From Leptodactylus fallax (lineage: Eukaryota; Chordata; Amphibia; Anura; Leptodactylidae), in contig CAMRHE010000508.1 of assembly GCA_947044405.1 (NCBI GenBank), positions 523,001-587,000 on the forward strand: DNA of 64,000 bases, given 5' to 3'. The translations under genes were made by a program, and so were the position numbers. Shown here in pieces: positions 48,539 through 58,667 of this stretch. Within the stretch, counting starts at the first letter, position 1; every line of letters begins with the position of its first letter. The notes under the pieces are model-generated. The model made no database searches. It was not told the origin of the DNA and saw only the letters and a list, made by a program, of their open reading frames with translations.

Positions 48539-48719
48539 CTTAGGATAAACGGCGTGTGTTGGTGACCTATATCACTCACATGCTGGGGATTATGGTAATC
48601 CTATGAGACAAGCTCGGTGTTAAAGCAAGCATTAAGATACAGTGAAAGTTTGATACAGTGCTGTTCCCTCCCTTACTCTTTTTATTCTATCCTATCTTTT
48701 ATTTGGCAAATACCTGTGG

Positions 48720-50960
48720 ATGGCTAGTGGGCTCAGAAGCAGATCTCCAGAACTGCTGAACCAGGCTTTTGGAGATCCTGAGCGTATGGCTGAAATGGAG
48801 GCAGCCACAGCCATGCAGAGAATCGAGCAGAGTCCTGATTTTGGGGCTAGGCCAGGAAGTGTGGCAAGCAGCCCGGTCCCAAGGATTACTTCACCAGGAG
48901 GAACCAGTAGCCTCAGCCTTGCTGGGGGAATGGCTTCAGTCTGGCAAATGGCCCTGCAGCACTTAAGCACCAGGGACCCTAACATATACCAGCAGGCGTT
49001 GTACTGTTTTCAGGAAGCTGTAGAACGAGAACGGCAGGCTGATCGGGAGGCTGCTGAGCGACAGGCAGAAAGAGAGAGGATGTTTGCTGAGCGACAGGCA
49101 GAGAGAGAGAGGAAGGCAGCAGAACGGCAGGCAGCAGAACTGCAGGCTGATCGTGAGGCAGCAGAACGAGAGCAGCAGTTTCAGCTTGAGCTCAAAAGGA
49201 TGGAGCTCTCCCAGCAGGCGCAAACTCCAACAACCCTACAGAGACCCTCAAGTTGGAAGGAGAAGCCAGGCCGGAGTTCACCACAGCCGTCTGTCGTCAG
49301 GTCGGGTGAGACAAACTATGCCCCGGGGGGTCCCTCCCCTGTCCCAAGAATTCTGGGCGACCGGGTGACCTTTCCCAAACCCCAAGGGGAGGTACAGCGG
49401 GGCCATGCCTGTAACCAGACAGGACATTTCAGGGAGGAGTTCCCCAACCGCCCTGAGAACTTCCCTGCTTCCCAAGCCACAGCAGGTGGCCCATCTGTGT
49501 ATCTGGACTGGGGTTCAGGAAAAGGAATGCGGACTGTGGGACTATTGACTGATTTGCCTGCTAATGTACTGTTGGGAACTGATTTAGGACCTATGATGTC
49601 CCAATATGGGGTGGGGAGCACCCCAATTTACTGTGATAAACTGTCTTCGATTAATGTTGATAATGTGTCTGTCATATCTGCAGAGAGGGCCCATAACCCC
49701 CTCTCTGAGATACTTCCCATGGCAGTCAATGTAAATGCTAATGAGTTGCCTTCAGCTGAGAGCAGGGAAGATGCAACTGAACTTCCTGCAACCCAGCTCA
49801 GCACAAATGTTATTGATGCTTTGTTCCCTCCGGTGCTAGGAGCCAATGAGATATGGTTGGTAGACACACCCACATCTGCGGGGGCGTCTCCCTCCCAGCT
49901 TGTTAATCTGTCTACCACAAATCTCATTGAGGCCCGGTGTGAATTAACAATTGCTGATGAATGTACTGTCAATGTAATTGCCAATGCTTGTTGTGAAAGT
50001 GTACAGGATAGCTCTTCTGAGTCACTGGAAGCGACTTCTGCTATTTCGCCCAGTGTATCCGATGAGCACCCAACTGCTGACCATGTGCCAGATGGTCAGG
50101 TAGGCTATGTGGATCTCATGGCCGATCCAGGTGAAGGACGGACTGCTGGTAGTGCGGTGTTAGCCCGCAGCCAGAGTGCTACAAGGGTGGAGGGCGTTCC
50201 GACCCTTGAACCGTTGCCTACACCACCTGGAGTCGGTGCTGAGACCGCCATGACTAGCCTCACTCCCTTGAAGCCGGATGAGTCCGGCCGGTATGAGACA
50301 TACACGTCTCTTCTGTCCAGTTCTATTCCAGGAGTGACCATGGCCCAAGTGCAGATGGCATGGGGTACTGGAAGTGTGATCCAAGAAGAGGGTATGTCCA
50401 ATGTATTACCTGTCAATGTATTGTGGGGGGATGGTTTGGGGAAGCCTGATCTTAGTCATTTGCCCAAGGTATCACCATCACCCACCCAAGTACAGGAGGA
50501 ACAGGATGTAGGTTTGGAAGCAAAGGGGGAGGTGCAGAACCCCCTAGAACTCTCCCAACTAGCTGTTAGTGTGGGGAAGACCCTGAGAAAGCAGGCCAAG
50601 GGTAGCCAGGAGAGCAGAGATTGCCGGGATGGGATCTCTGGAATGGTATCCCAAGGGCCTGAGGTCATGAGTGTAAAGCTACGGGATGCCCGCACTCAGA
50701 AAGCGGACCCGGAACAGGCAGGAGGTAGCCAAGTGTACGTGGCTCAGAGCCTGGGCCTTAGAAGTGTCCCTAGTCAGACTAGAGAGACAGAAGGGGCCGG
50801 CAGCTATGTAACATGCACCTCTCTTTTGTCTCACTCCAGCCAAGAGTTCAGAGAGGCTGTCCAAGCTGACCCTAGTCTGGACATATTGAAGGCGCGTGGC
50901 GCTCAACCACCCTCGGAGTCTGACAAGGCCCGAGTCTGCTGGGACCCCGGGGGAAGGTAA
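48720..50960 (+). CDS. Gag-derived ORF of LTR element, 746 aa, open
   Basis: Single open frame starting at ATG 48720, about 200 bp after the 5' LTR. Residues 98-166 are an almost pure Glu/Arg/Ala/Gln stretch with repeated AERQAERER, which would form a long coiled coil. Residues 229-243 are a decayed CCHC knuckle: GHACNQTGHFREEF, with the last Cys replaced by Phe. Residues 273-290 resemble the C-terminal part of a retroviral-type aspartic protease (LPANVLLGTDLG), but the catalytic Asp-Thr/Ser-Gly is absent. The middle is Ser/Thr/Glu-rich and not recognised. The last 38 residues (EFREAVQADPSLDILKARG and onwards) resemble the segment before the integrase zinc finger in Gypsy pol. So the protein is a patchwork of gag, pro and pol pieces joined in frame. 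It may be structural only; function is unknown. Confidence 0.75.
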   Translation: MASGLRSRSPELLNQAFGDPERMAEMEAATAMQRIEQSPDFGARPGSVASSPVPRITSPGGTSSLSLAGGMASVWQMALQHLSTRDPNIYQQALYCFQEAVERERQADREAAERQAERERMFAERQAERERKAAERQAAELQADREAAEREQQFQLELKRMELSQQAQTPTTLQRPSSWKEKPGRSSPQPSVVRSGETNYAPGGPSPVPRILGDRVTFPKPQGEVQRGHACNQTGHFREEFPNRPENFPASQATAGGPSVYLDWGSGKGMRTVGLLTDLPANVLLGTDLGPMMSQYGVGSTPIYCDKLSSINVDNVSVISAERAHNPLSEILPMAVNVNANELPSAESREDATELPATQLSTNVIDALFPPVLGANEIWLVDTPTSAGASPSQLVNLSTTNLIEARCELTIADECTVNVIANACCESVQDSSSESLEATSAISPSVSDEHPTADHVPDGQVGYVDLMADPGEGRTAGSAVLARSQSATRVEGVPTLEPLPTPPGVGAETAMTSLTPLKPDESGRYETYTSLLSSSIPGVTMAQVQMAWGTGSVIQEEGMSNVLPVNVLWGDGLGKPDLSHLPKVSPSPTQVQEEQDVGLEAKGEVQNPLELSQLAVSVGKTLRKQAKGSQESRDCRDGISGMVSQGPEVMSVKLRDARTQKADPEQAGGSQVYVAQSLGLRSVPSQTRETEGAGSYVTCTSLLSHSSQEFREAVQADPSLDILKARGAQPPSESDKARVCWDPGGR

Positions 50961-51049
50961 GGGAGCCTTGGGGCCAGAGCCTGAGAAGCTGGAGGCGGAG
51001 GTGCTTTCAGAAGAGGGGCGTAGGCCCCTACTTCCTGCAAGCCCCATCT

Positions 51050-51060
51050 AAAGGGGGAGG
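51050..51060 (+). promoter_or_regulatory. Polypurine tract
   Basis: 'aaagggggagg' directly precedes the 3' LTR, as expected for the plus-strand primer. Confidence 0.8.
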
Positions 51061-51998
51061 TGTGATGATTCTGCCTAAATATGGCCATAACTCAGAGATG
51101 TATTTTGGTCTCTGGGTAGTGTATTTCTCTCTAGTTCCATTTATTCATACTGTGCGCAGCTATGAGCCTAGGTGTATATTGGCAGTAGTGGCCAGGCTGG
51201 AACAATAGGGCTTTGTATCCATCCCAGAATAGCTATTGTATTCCCATGCAGCCTTGAGTGATCAAACAAACATGCATTGTCCAGCTGCACTGGTTGACCA
51301 GATATGGCTGATAACATTGTATCAGGTCATTTGATCTCATCTACATACAAAAGATCTGGACTTGAGTGGATTATTCTACGAGACCAGCTGCCACCGGTGA
51401 CCTCATTCTGGGAGGTGGCATAAAGGGTATAAAAGATGAGGTAAGAGTATGCTATGGAGATAATGCTATGGAGATGATGCTATAGAGATTATGCTATGGA
51501 GTTGACTCAGACCATCAGAGATTATGCTACAGAGTTGTTACAGACAGACCATGAGGAGATTTTTGTGATGAGACTATTGGACTAATGCTGAGAGACTGTG
51601 TAAAGAGCATGCAGGCTGGATTATCGTATTAATGCTACATGCTGAAAAGCCTCCACTGGTGATCTCCACATGCTATGTGTGAGGGTTGGACTATAGAGCC
51701 ACATCCAGGATATGTGTGATAAAGTAATCATTTCACCTTTATCCCTTTTATTTTATTTGTACTGTATCTTGTAACTAGTAACTGTTAATGCTTGCATATA
51801 TCTGCATATCTGTTCTGAACTGTATATGTTAGATTTTAATACCGACCCATTTAGGGGTTAATAAATATATAAAATTTAGAAGGCTTGTCTTGTATTTATC
51901 TTGTGAACCCGACACTCACTGGCGGTGAGTGTGGTTTTTATATGAAAGAGGACTCAGGGTGTGGCCAAAGCGGTTTGGCGCACGGAGGATCTTTAACA
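51061..51998 (+). repeat. 3' LTR, 938 bp
   Basis: Same length as the 5' LTR, with about 13 substitutions and no indel. Ends TTTAACA where the 5' LTR has TTTCACA. Confidence 0.92.
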
Positions 51999-52275
51999 CT
52001 AACCTATCACCCCAGCCTTGCAGATAGATAGGTTATGGTCGTCTGAATCATATGGTGTTTTTCTCTTGTGAATCAGTGCCTCCATTGCCGAGATAATGTT
52101 GTTTTTGTCAATATGCAAACAAGCTTTCTGGAGAAATGAGGGCGTCACCATTGCTCCAAAGAGGTAATATTGCCAAAAAGGGCTGGGGTGATATGCTGGT
52201 TCTGGTGACACTAACCTATCTATCTTCAGGGCTGGGGTGATATGCTTGTTCTGGTGACAGACTCCCTTTAAAGGC
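51999..52275 (+). repeat. Remainder of 49-bp array 2 and parental MITE end
   Basis: After CTAAC the sequence contains an inverted unit ('cctatcaccccagccttgca' then 'gatagataggtta'). A non-repetitive middle ('aatgttgtttttgtcaatat' and following) comes next, then two normal units, and finally 'ggtgacagactccctttaaa'. The last word looks like a MITE terminus. The 49-bp minisatellite therefore seems to have grown from within such an element. Confidence 0.65.
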
Positions 52276-53224
52276 AAGCATTGCTTGTGAATGAAAAGAA
52301 GTTATAAGACACGACTGTGACCAATAATACTCTTGTAAACATGCATATAAGCCGATGCACCAACTAAACTGGGCCCAAAGCTCCTTTCTCCATATGATCC
52401 CAAACCCTCCAAACAAGGGAAAGCATCGACTTTCAGCAATCTCATCAATTTACACTTTGGTTTTTATCCCTTATGGTCCGCAATGTAGTATATTGTATCA
52501 GTGAGCTCTAGACAGCCTTCACATGCACAAATTTATGACTTCTGGTGCAGTAGTGTTAGGTCCACTGACACTGTTGGATGATGACTTCCAGATGGGATAG
52601 AACAAAGACTTCTCCAATTCCCTTTGTTGTAAGAGTAAAGGGTGAACTTCCTAAACGATTGTTATTTCAGTTAATCACCTCATACAGGGCCAACGAGACA
52701 GGCGTGAAGTAGACTATGAAGGTATTCACCTTGCAGTTACAGATAAGAATTCCAGGACACCAGGCGGCCGCAGCACCTGTTTTCTATTTTTCTATATTTA
52801 AGTGATGGAGATGATAAGTTTAGGAGGAAAGATGCGGGTTGTATTCATTAGATGTATTGTAATGAAGACCAGCTGCCCGGAGGGGAGAAGCTTCCCAATA
52901 CTGGAAGGCTAAACCTTGCTCACATCTCTGGAGGCTTCAGATAGGATACAGAGGGCAGCGTATCATCCACTGGAAGATATCCAGGTTATACCAGTATGGC
53001 CTGTAGCTGTACAAATATAAATACCCAGATACCATGATAGAATTGTCAGATTGCTCGTCCTCCAGTTCTGTCTCAGGCAGATGTAAATGATCACAGGTGT
53101 GATCTGATCAGACCCTGGGTCTTGCCACAAGAGGGCGTAAAACTGCTTCTCCCACTGCTCTATAAAACGGCTCTCAGAGTCTACTTGTGGGTAGTGTACC
53201 TCTTGATGAGAGATGGTTGACAGC
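52276..53224. other. Non-coding, nothing recognised
   Basis: No supported gene or element. Confidence 0.4.
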
Positions 53225-53790
53225 TAGACATGTCACTACAATGCACTCGAAAACATTTGACTCGTTGACAGACTTTGAGAGGGGGCCCATCATTGGACTG
53301 AAAGTTGTTTCGATGAATAGCCGTCCTCTATGCTGTTCTGACCTATCTGTTCGGAGGTGATAGGAGCAACAATTACGTGCAGGCACACGGCGAACACACT
53401 CTGGATGCCTCAGACAGACCACAGTAGAGAGGGTCATTTGACAGATACAAGCAGTTCCCACAGTTTCGTTGTCCACCATCCAGACCCAGGGTCCTTTGTT
53501 ACACACCACTGTCTCTGCCCGAACCATCTCCAGACACTTATCAGAAGGAAACTTGGTGTCACTGATCCCATTATGTGTCCTGCCATTGACTGTCGCACTT
53601 TGTACTGGTGTTGCGAATGAGAAACAGATTGATATGAACTGGCACCGTATCATCTTTAGCAACCAATCCAGGTACCAATCGGGTTTGAGTATGGAGGCCT
53701 CACAGTGAACACTTCAATCCTGCCTTTGCTATGGAGCGACACACTAACCCCTGCTGGTGTGATAATGTGGGGGCCATCACATAGGAGTTA
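53225..53790 (+). pseudogene. Decayed Tc1/mariner transposase fossil
   Basis: In changing frames one can read pieces of a transposase of the Tc1/mariner superfamily: a LTDFERG-like N-terminal segment around 53265-53290, TISRHLSEGNL around 53527-53560, WHRIIFSNQSRYQ around 53640-53675, and a C-terminal bit just before 'gtgataatgtgggg' (a ...MVWG-like block). The first catalytic Asp is now Asn (FSNQS) and many stops and shifts separate the pieces. Truncated before the second Asp. No terminal repeats located. Much older than the other two Tc1 elements in the window. Confidence 0.6.
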
Positions 53791-55069
53791 AGATGTTTAT
53801 CAAACACGGATTGATACATACATAATAAAAGATACAATGTATCTTTAACTAAATGGAGATCCCCCTGTACAGTCAGAGTGAGGCTACTCCTTGCCCTGTA
53901 TTACGGTATCCTGACCTGCTGACAGTCGGTGAAAGACAATGTTGACTAAGTACTCAGGCGAAGAGGACAGAAAACCAGGAGACTCCCGGAAAAACTAGAG
54001 ATTTGACACGTCTGTATACATGATCTGTAACTACCAATGCTCTGCCTCTTCACGAAGGCTCCTATCACATTATATAAGAAGATGCATCGGAATGAGATTC
54101 CTTGATTCCACCCGAGGAAATAATTCTTCGGTTATGAAATTGATTTACATATCCAATTATAGCTAAGTTTTCCTGTTGGCATTGAGCCCACAGATCATAT
54201 CATCAGTAAAGAAGGATGAATTATTTTTGATCTCACCCAAATCTGTTGACGGACCCTCATCTTGAATTGGGTTAGCTTTGATAGACCTCAGGAAAATCCT
54301 TGTGACAACATACAGCGTCAGAATCCGGGCAACATCACGTAAGACGTCAAATTACGGCACATTGAGCAGCTCTTGTCTGGAGTACAAGACAAATACATAT
54401 TTGGCATATTACTACCCCGTCTTTCTTGGCCTCCTTCCCCTCATTTCATCCTCCATTGTTTTCTGTTCAAAAGTAAATTGAAGAATCCAAAAGCTCATTC
54501 TGTTTCCTGAGGAGAAGTTTTCAGTTGTCTGTAATTACCTTTATTAGGAGCCGAGTATCATGACATCTGGTCTTGTTAGTCTTGGCCACTAGCTCGGCTT
54601 TGGATGAAGCTGGAGGTTGAAGAGTAGACATGTCATGAAGACCAGTGACTGTAGCGAGGAGCTGTATATTCACGGAGCTCCTAATGTGGCACCGATCCCT
54701 CCTGAGTTCTGATCATGTCTTTGCCACAATGAAAGGGGCGATACCATATTCTGGCATTGCCCCCATACTGGATATACAGTCTACACTTGTATCACTTGTA
54801 TCACTAGTTACTAAAGTCGGAACGCCAACTAAACACCAATAGGGACATAGATAGAACTCATTGCTTTAGTACATAGTAATATTTTAGAACATAGTAATAT
54901 TGAGAGTTATCGATAGGCTATCAGTTGCTTGAGCAGAAAAGTAAGTCCTTCAACCTTTTCATTACCAGGTCCATCGCCTTCCATCCTGTATTAGTAGTGC
55001 ATGGTGCTACGCATGGTCACTCATCCAGTGACTTGCACTGCTTCTTCATTCTCCTCTACAGAGCATAGG
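53791..55069. other. Non-coding, nothing recognised
   Basis: No supported gene or element. Confidence 0.4.
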
Positions 55070-55257
55070 GTCCACTCTGCTACACACCTGGTCCAATCTG
55101 ATAAATTGCTGGTCCCATGCTATTGGCCAGCTCTGCTTCATTGCTGGTCAACTCTTCTACATGACTGGTCAACTCTGCTATACTAATGGTCTAGTCTGCT
55201 ATTTATCCGTTTCACTTGGACACACTGCTGGCCCACTCTGCTACATTGTTGGTCATT
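55070..55257 (+). repeat. Degenerate tandem repeat, left part
   Basis: Irregular 25-30-bp copies of a 'ctctgctacattgctggtca' type motif. Similar wording resumes at 55877 after the MITE and fades by about 56165, so the MITE inserted into it. Confidence 0.55.
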
Positions 55258-55876
55258 TCTAGAGATAGGTGAGCCTCACGAGATTTGTTTCGATGAATAT
55301 TCATGAGTTTCGGCCCTCCGGTTTGTTTCAAACTTGACTGGGACAAACTGGAATTACAATTATTACACTCCTTGTAGTGTCTGGCAGTGCCTGGTAGTGT
55401 CCGCTGGTGTCCGGTGGTCTCCCCACATCCTCTTCAGGCCTCTTTCGACCTCTGACTGATGAAAGGCACTCCGGTGTCAGCACTGAGGCCTGTGATTGAG
55501 GCCTCAGTGGTCACTCAGGGCATGCCGATGTCAAGATGCTTTGACCAAGCATTGTGACCTCATTTTACCACTAAGGCCCAATCACACGCCTCATCAGTGA
55601 TTCTTGAGCACTTGACATCAGTCAGAGGCCCGGAAGAGGATGCTGGGAGACTGCCGGATACACATGAGAGGTGAAGCAAGGCGAGTATAAGTGTTTGCTA
55701 TTTTTACTCACCTCACCTGGGACTCCACTTATTATACTTCTCAGACCCCAGAGTATAATAGTTTTTCATTGGTGATGGACTCAAAAGTTTCGTCTTTGGG
55801 TAAAACCTGAAAATTTTTGGAAAAATTTGGGTCAAATCTGATACAAACTGAACTAGTTTGCTCATCCCTAGTGATT
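55258..55876. mobile_element. Foldback MITE family 1, best-preserved copy
   Basis: Starts 'ctagagataggtgagcctca' and ends 'agtttgctcatccctag', which are inverted versions of each other. It carries the CG-rich centre and the right-arm landmarks 'cttctcagaccccagagtat' and 'gaaaatttttggaaaaattt'. About 620 bp, non-coding. Its borders are the clearest of the family because it interrupts a tandem repeat. Confidence 0.75.
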
Positions 55877-56165
55877 TCTGCTGTACCACAAAACCAACTA
55901 TTCTACACCATTCGTCAATCTCTGTTATACTGCTGGCCCAACATTTGTGACTCTGCTACTGATCTCACCTCAACTTTGCCTTTGGACTTCTATGTTAAAA
56001 CCATGTACTAGTTTAGCTCAGCTGCATCAGCAAACTCAACTTAGCTACATACGTGATCTCAGACATACCCATGGACTTCAACTCCACTACAGTCCTCCAC
56101 CTGTGCTACTTCAGCTCAGTTAAATCGGTGGACTCAGTCAAGCTAGTTGCCACGTCAAATTCACC
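55877..56165 (+). repeat. Degenerate tandem repeat, right part
   Basis: Continuation of the motif at 55070-55257 ('ctctgttatactgctggccc' near 55919, 'gactctgctactgatctcac' near 55950), increasingly diverged. Confidence 0.45.
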
Positions 56166-58239
56166 ACTACTACACTTCCACAGTCTGTCCGTGTCCCCTC
56201 AGGTTTCTCCATCTATAACACCCAGATGGAATATAATGCATGTCCCGAAGCTCTACCCTGATAAAAGGATGACAAAGACCTGTCATAGATTCTTACAGTC
56301 TCCAGGAAATGATGGAATACAACCCCTCCCCCAAAGAACAGGGGAGGGGCTGTTTAATGAGGTGACTCTGCTTACAGTGTCCCAGCATATACGGCAAAGC
56401 TTATAAGTAATTTTCAGAAAACAGGACTCTTCAACCAAGGCTGCTAAGACTATAATACCGCCATCAGTTTTTCTGTAGGCTCATATTTTGATCGAAGCAT
56501 CAACAAAGATCAAAGAACAAAAAAGATTATGGTGAGAAGTGTTAGAGACAGTGGGTTATGAACACACTGTGCCATGTAACATCTGACTTAGGGCCACTCT
56601 CATGGACATTGCTTTACTCAGCTTTACCCCCCGACACATTGATCTGGAAAGAGCAGAACCTACAGCTGGGGTTTTAGGTTTTTGGACAAGTTGATCTGGA
56701 GTTTATACCGATTGCCAGATTTGGAGTCGGGAAGGAATATCCAAAAAGTTTAACTTAACTTTGTAGTAAAGTTGAGACTTTTTCCTTGTAAAGGTTAACC
56801 CCCATCCCCCTGCGACTGGTCGGTACGAGACGTTTTTACCTTTACAGGACAGTTTTGATAGACGTCGGCAGGACACCCGATCACATTACACATTTCCAAT
56901 AAGACGGAGAGAGTGATTCATATTTCTCAAGGTTTTACTTTCAAAATGAAACTTTACCAAGTGCAAATTTCCAGAACTTGTTTTATTATTTACTCTTAGA
57001 CTATTGGTCCAGATATGTGTTGTCTGATCACAGGCCCGCTGTCTGTAAACCCTGCGGCTTTCCCTAATATATTTTTTTTTTTCATTCTCCTCTATAAATC
57101 AGTTAAAGTGAAGCAACCACCGGCAATCTGAATGGATTTTATTACGGAAGGCAATTTGGCCGAGATGTGACCAAGTCGTAATTACAAGACAGTTTGAGAG
57201 CTGACATGCTCATAGCAGGCGAAGGTCACGGATCCCGACATGGAGGTTCAAGTCTTGCTTTTTAAGTACTTTGAACTTGACCCCAAGAAATCAGCCTTGA
57301 TTTATTGAGAGTGGTGCCGTCCTTTAACCCCGTACATGGAGTCTAATTGTATAGCTAGTATTCTTTGCTTCCTGTTGTACAGATGTTGTGTCTTCACAGG
57401 GTAAAAAAATTTGTATATATATTTTCTATTTTTTTACTTTTACAAAAACAGAAATGAGCTAGAATTTATGCAACCAACCTTTAATGACAGGGTAGGGTTG
57501 GGCTATGGGTTGGGTTGGGGTATGACCTGGCGGACCCAGGTTTCTGACATAATATAGTGTCTCACATGGACGCTCCATGTGGCAAAATGTTATATGTTTC
57601 ACATTTTTTACACAGTTTTATGGTGTTTATTGTACTTTTTCCTGCTTTATGCAGACTCCATCTTTCCTATACTGCTGCTTAAGACTATTCACATGATCAA
57701 ACTTCATGCCCGTTCTGCCAGGGATCCATGTAAAACTAAAGTATGCTTTACTATGTGGCAGCTCGATGTTCAAGGACCCAACTTTCCCACTGAAAGTCAA
57801 TAGGTCTGTAAAAAAAAAAAGGGATGTCACACAAGGTGAAGACTTGGCCATGAAAAAACACAGCCAGGAATGAACACAATTGTGTAAATATAGCTTAAAC
57901 TGTGTGGCCTTTGCTCTGTGATTTCTAGAAGGTAGAAGGAGTTGACCATGACCCAGCAACCAACCACCCTTAGCCAGTGTGGGCCTATTACTGTAGGTCA
58001 GTGTGCAGTTAGCTGCAGTATAATGCAGACATGTTTCAGGAAGCACCATCTTCTCTCTAGGTTAGTTAGTGGTAGTTAGGGCAAGACAGGCTACCCCATA
58101 TCATTGGGCCACACAGCTTGCAAAAAAAGAGCCTTTTATAATCGAGAGATTATCTCCACTGCCAAGAGTGGCTGAAACAGAGACATAGGTTCGCCCCATG
58201 TTTGCCTAGAGGAGGGAGTGAAGAGCAGTTGCCACTACC
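56166..58239. other. Non-coding, nothing recognised
   Basis: No supported gene. The 140-codon minus frame at 57627-58049 has no domain or splice context. Confidence 0.4.
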
Positions 58240-58667
58240 TTAAAGAGGAGCTTTCACCACCTCTGCCAAGTCCAGCTCTCCACACCATTTAATAGGTGCT
58301 ACTCCACTGATTCCAGCACAGTTGCAATTTTATCTCCAGCCCCCACCGTTCCCGAGCAATCAATGCTGTTTTGGTGCCTGATATACTATTTAGGCTCTGT
58401 ACTGTCAGGAGGGCGGTGTCAGGCAGGAGTGTGATTCTGAGCTCTGACACTGGCTGCCTCTGATTGGAGCACTGAATCATGCCCCCACCTGACACCACCC
58501 ACCTGACATCACAGAGCTTAAATAGCAAATCAGGCACAAAAACTAACTGCTCAGGAATAGTGAGGGTTGGAGAGAAAATTCCAACTGTGCTGGAATCAGT
58601 GGAGCAGTGTCTATTAACAGACGCTAAGAACTACAATTGGTGGAAATGGTGAAAGGTCCTCTTTAAA
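58240..58667. mobile_element. Foldback MITE, hAT-like, with long paired arms
   Basis: The left end 'taaagaggagctttcaccac' and the right end 'gtgaaaggtcctcttta' are inverted copies with small changes. The arms pair far inwards: 'tccactgattccagcacagt' at about 58298-58322 against its complement 'actgtgctggaatcagtgga' near 58583-58602. About 428 bp, no coding capacity. Confidence 0.75.

Larger units (their letters stand above)
47580..51998 (+). mobile_element. Gypsy-like LTR retrotransposon without reverse transcriptase, 4,419 bp
   Basis: Two direct 938-bp LTRs with TG...CA ends, a primer-binding site at 48519, a purine tract at 51050-51060 and a CTAAC duplication outline a complete insertion. 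Between the LTRs there are only about 2.5 kb, with one long ORF of Gag and protease-remnant origin. No reverse transcriptase, RNase H or complete integrase can be found. By my count the LTRs differ at about 13 of 938 positions (about 1.4%), so insertion is recent. Just after the ORF stop, a second frame to 51049 reads a plausible pol C-terminus, which suggests that the missing pol was lost by deletion ending there. Mobility would need an autonomous partner. Confidence 0.85.

Noticed and set aside
57627..58049. 140-codon minus-strand frame
   Set aside because: No domain, splice sites or composition change; likely chance.
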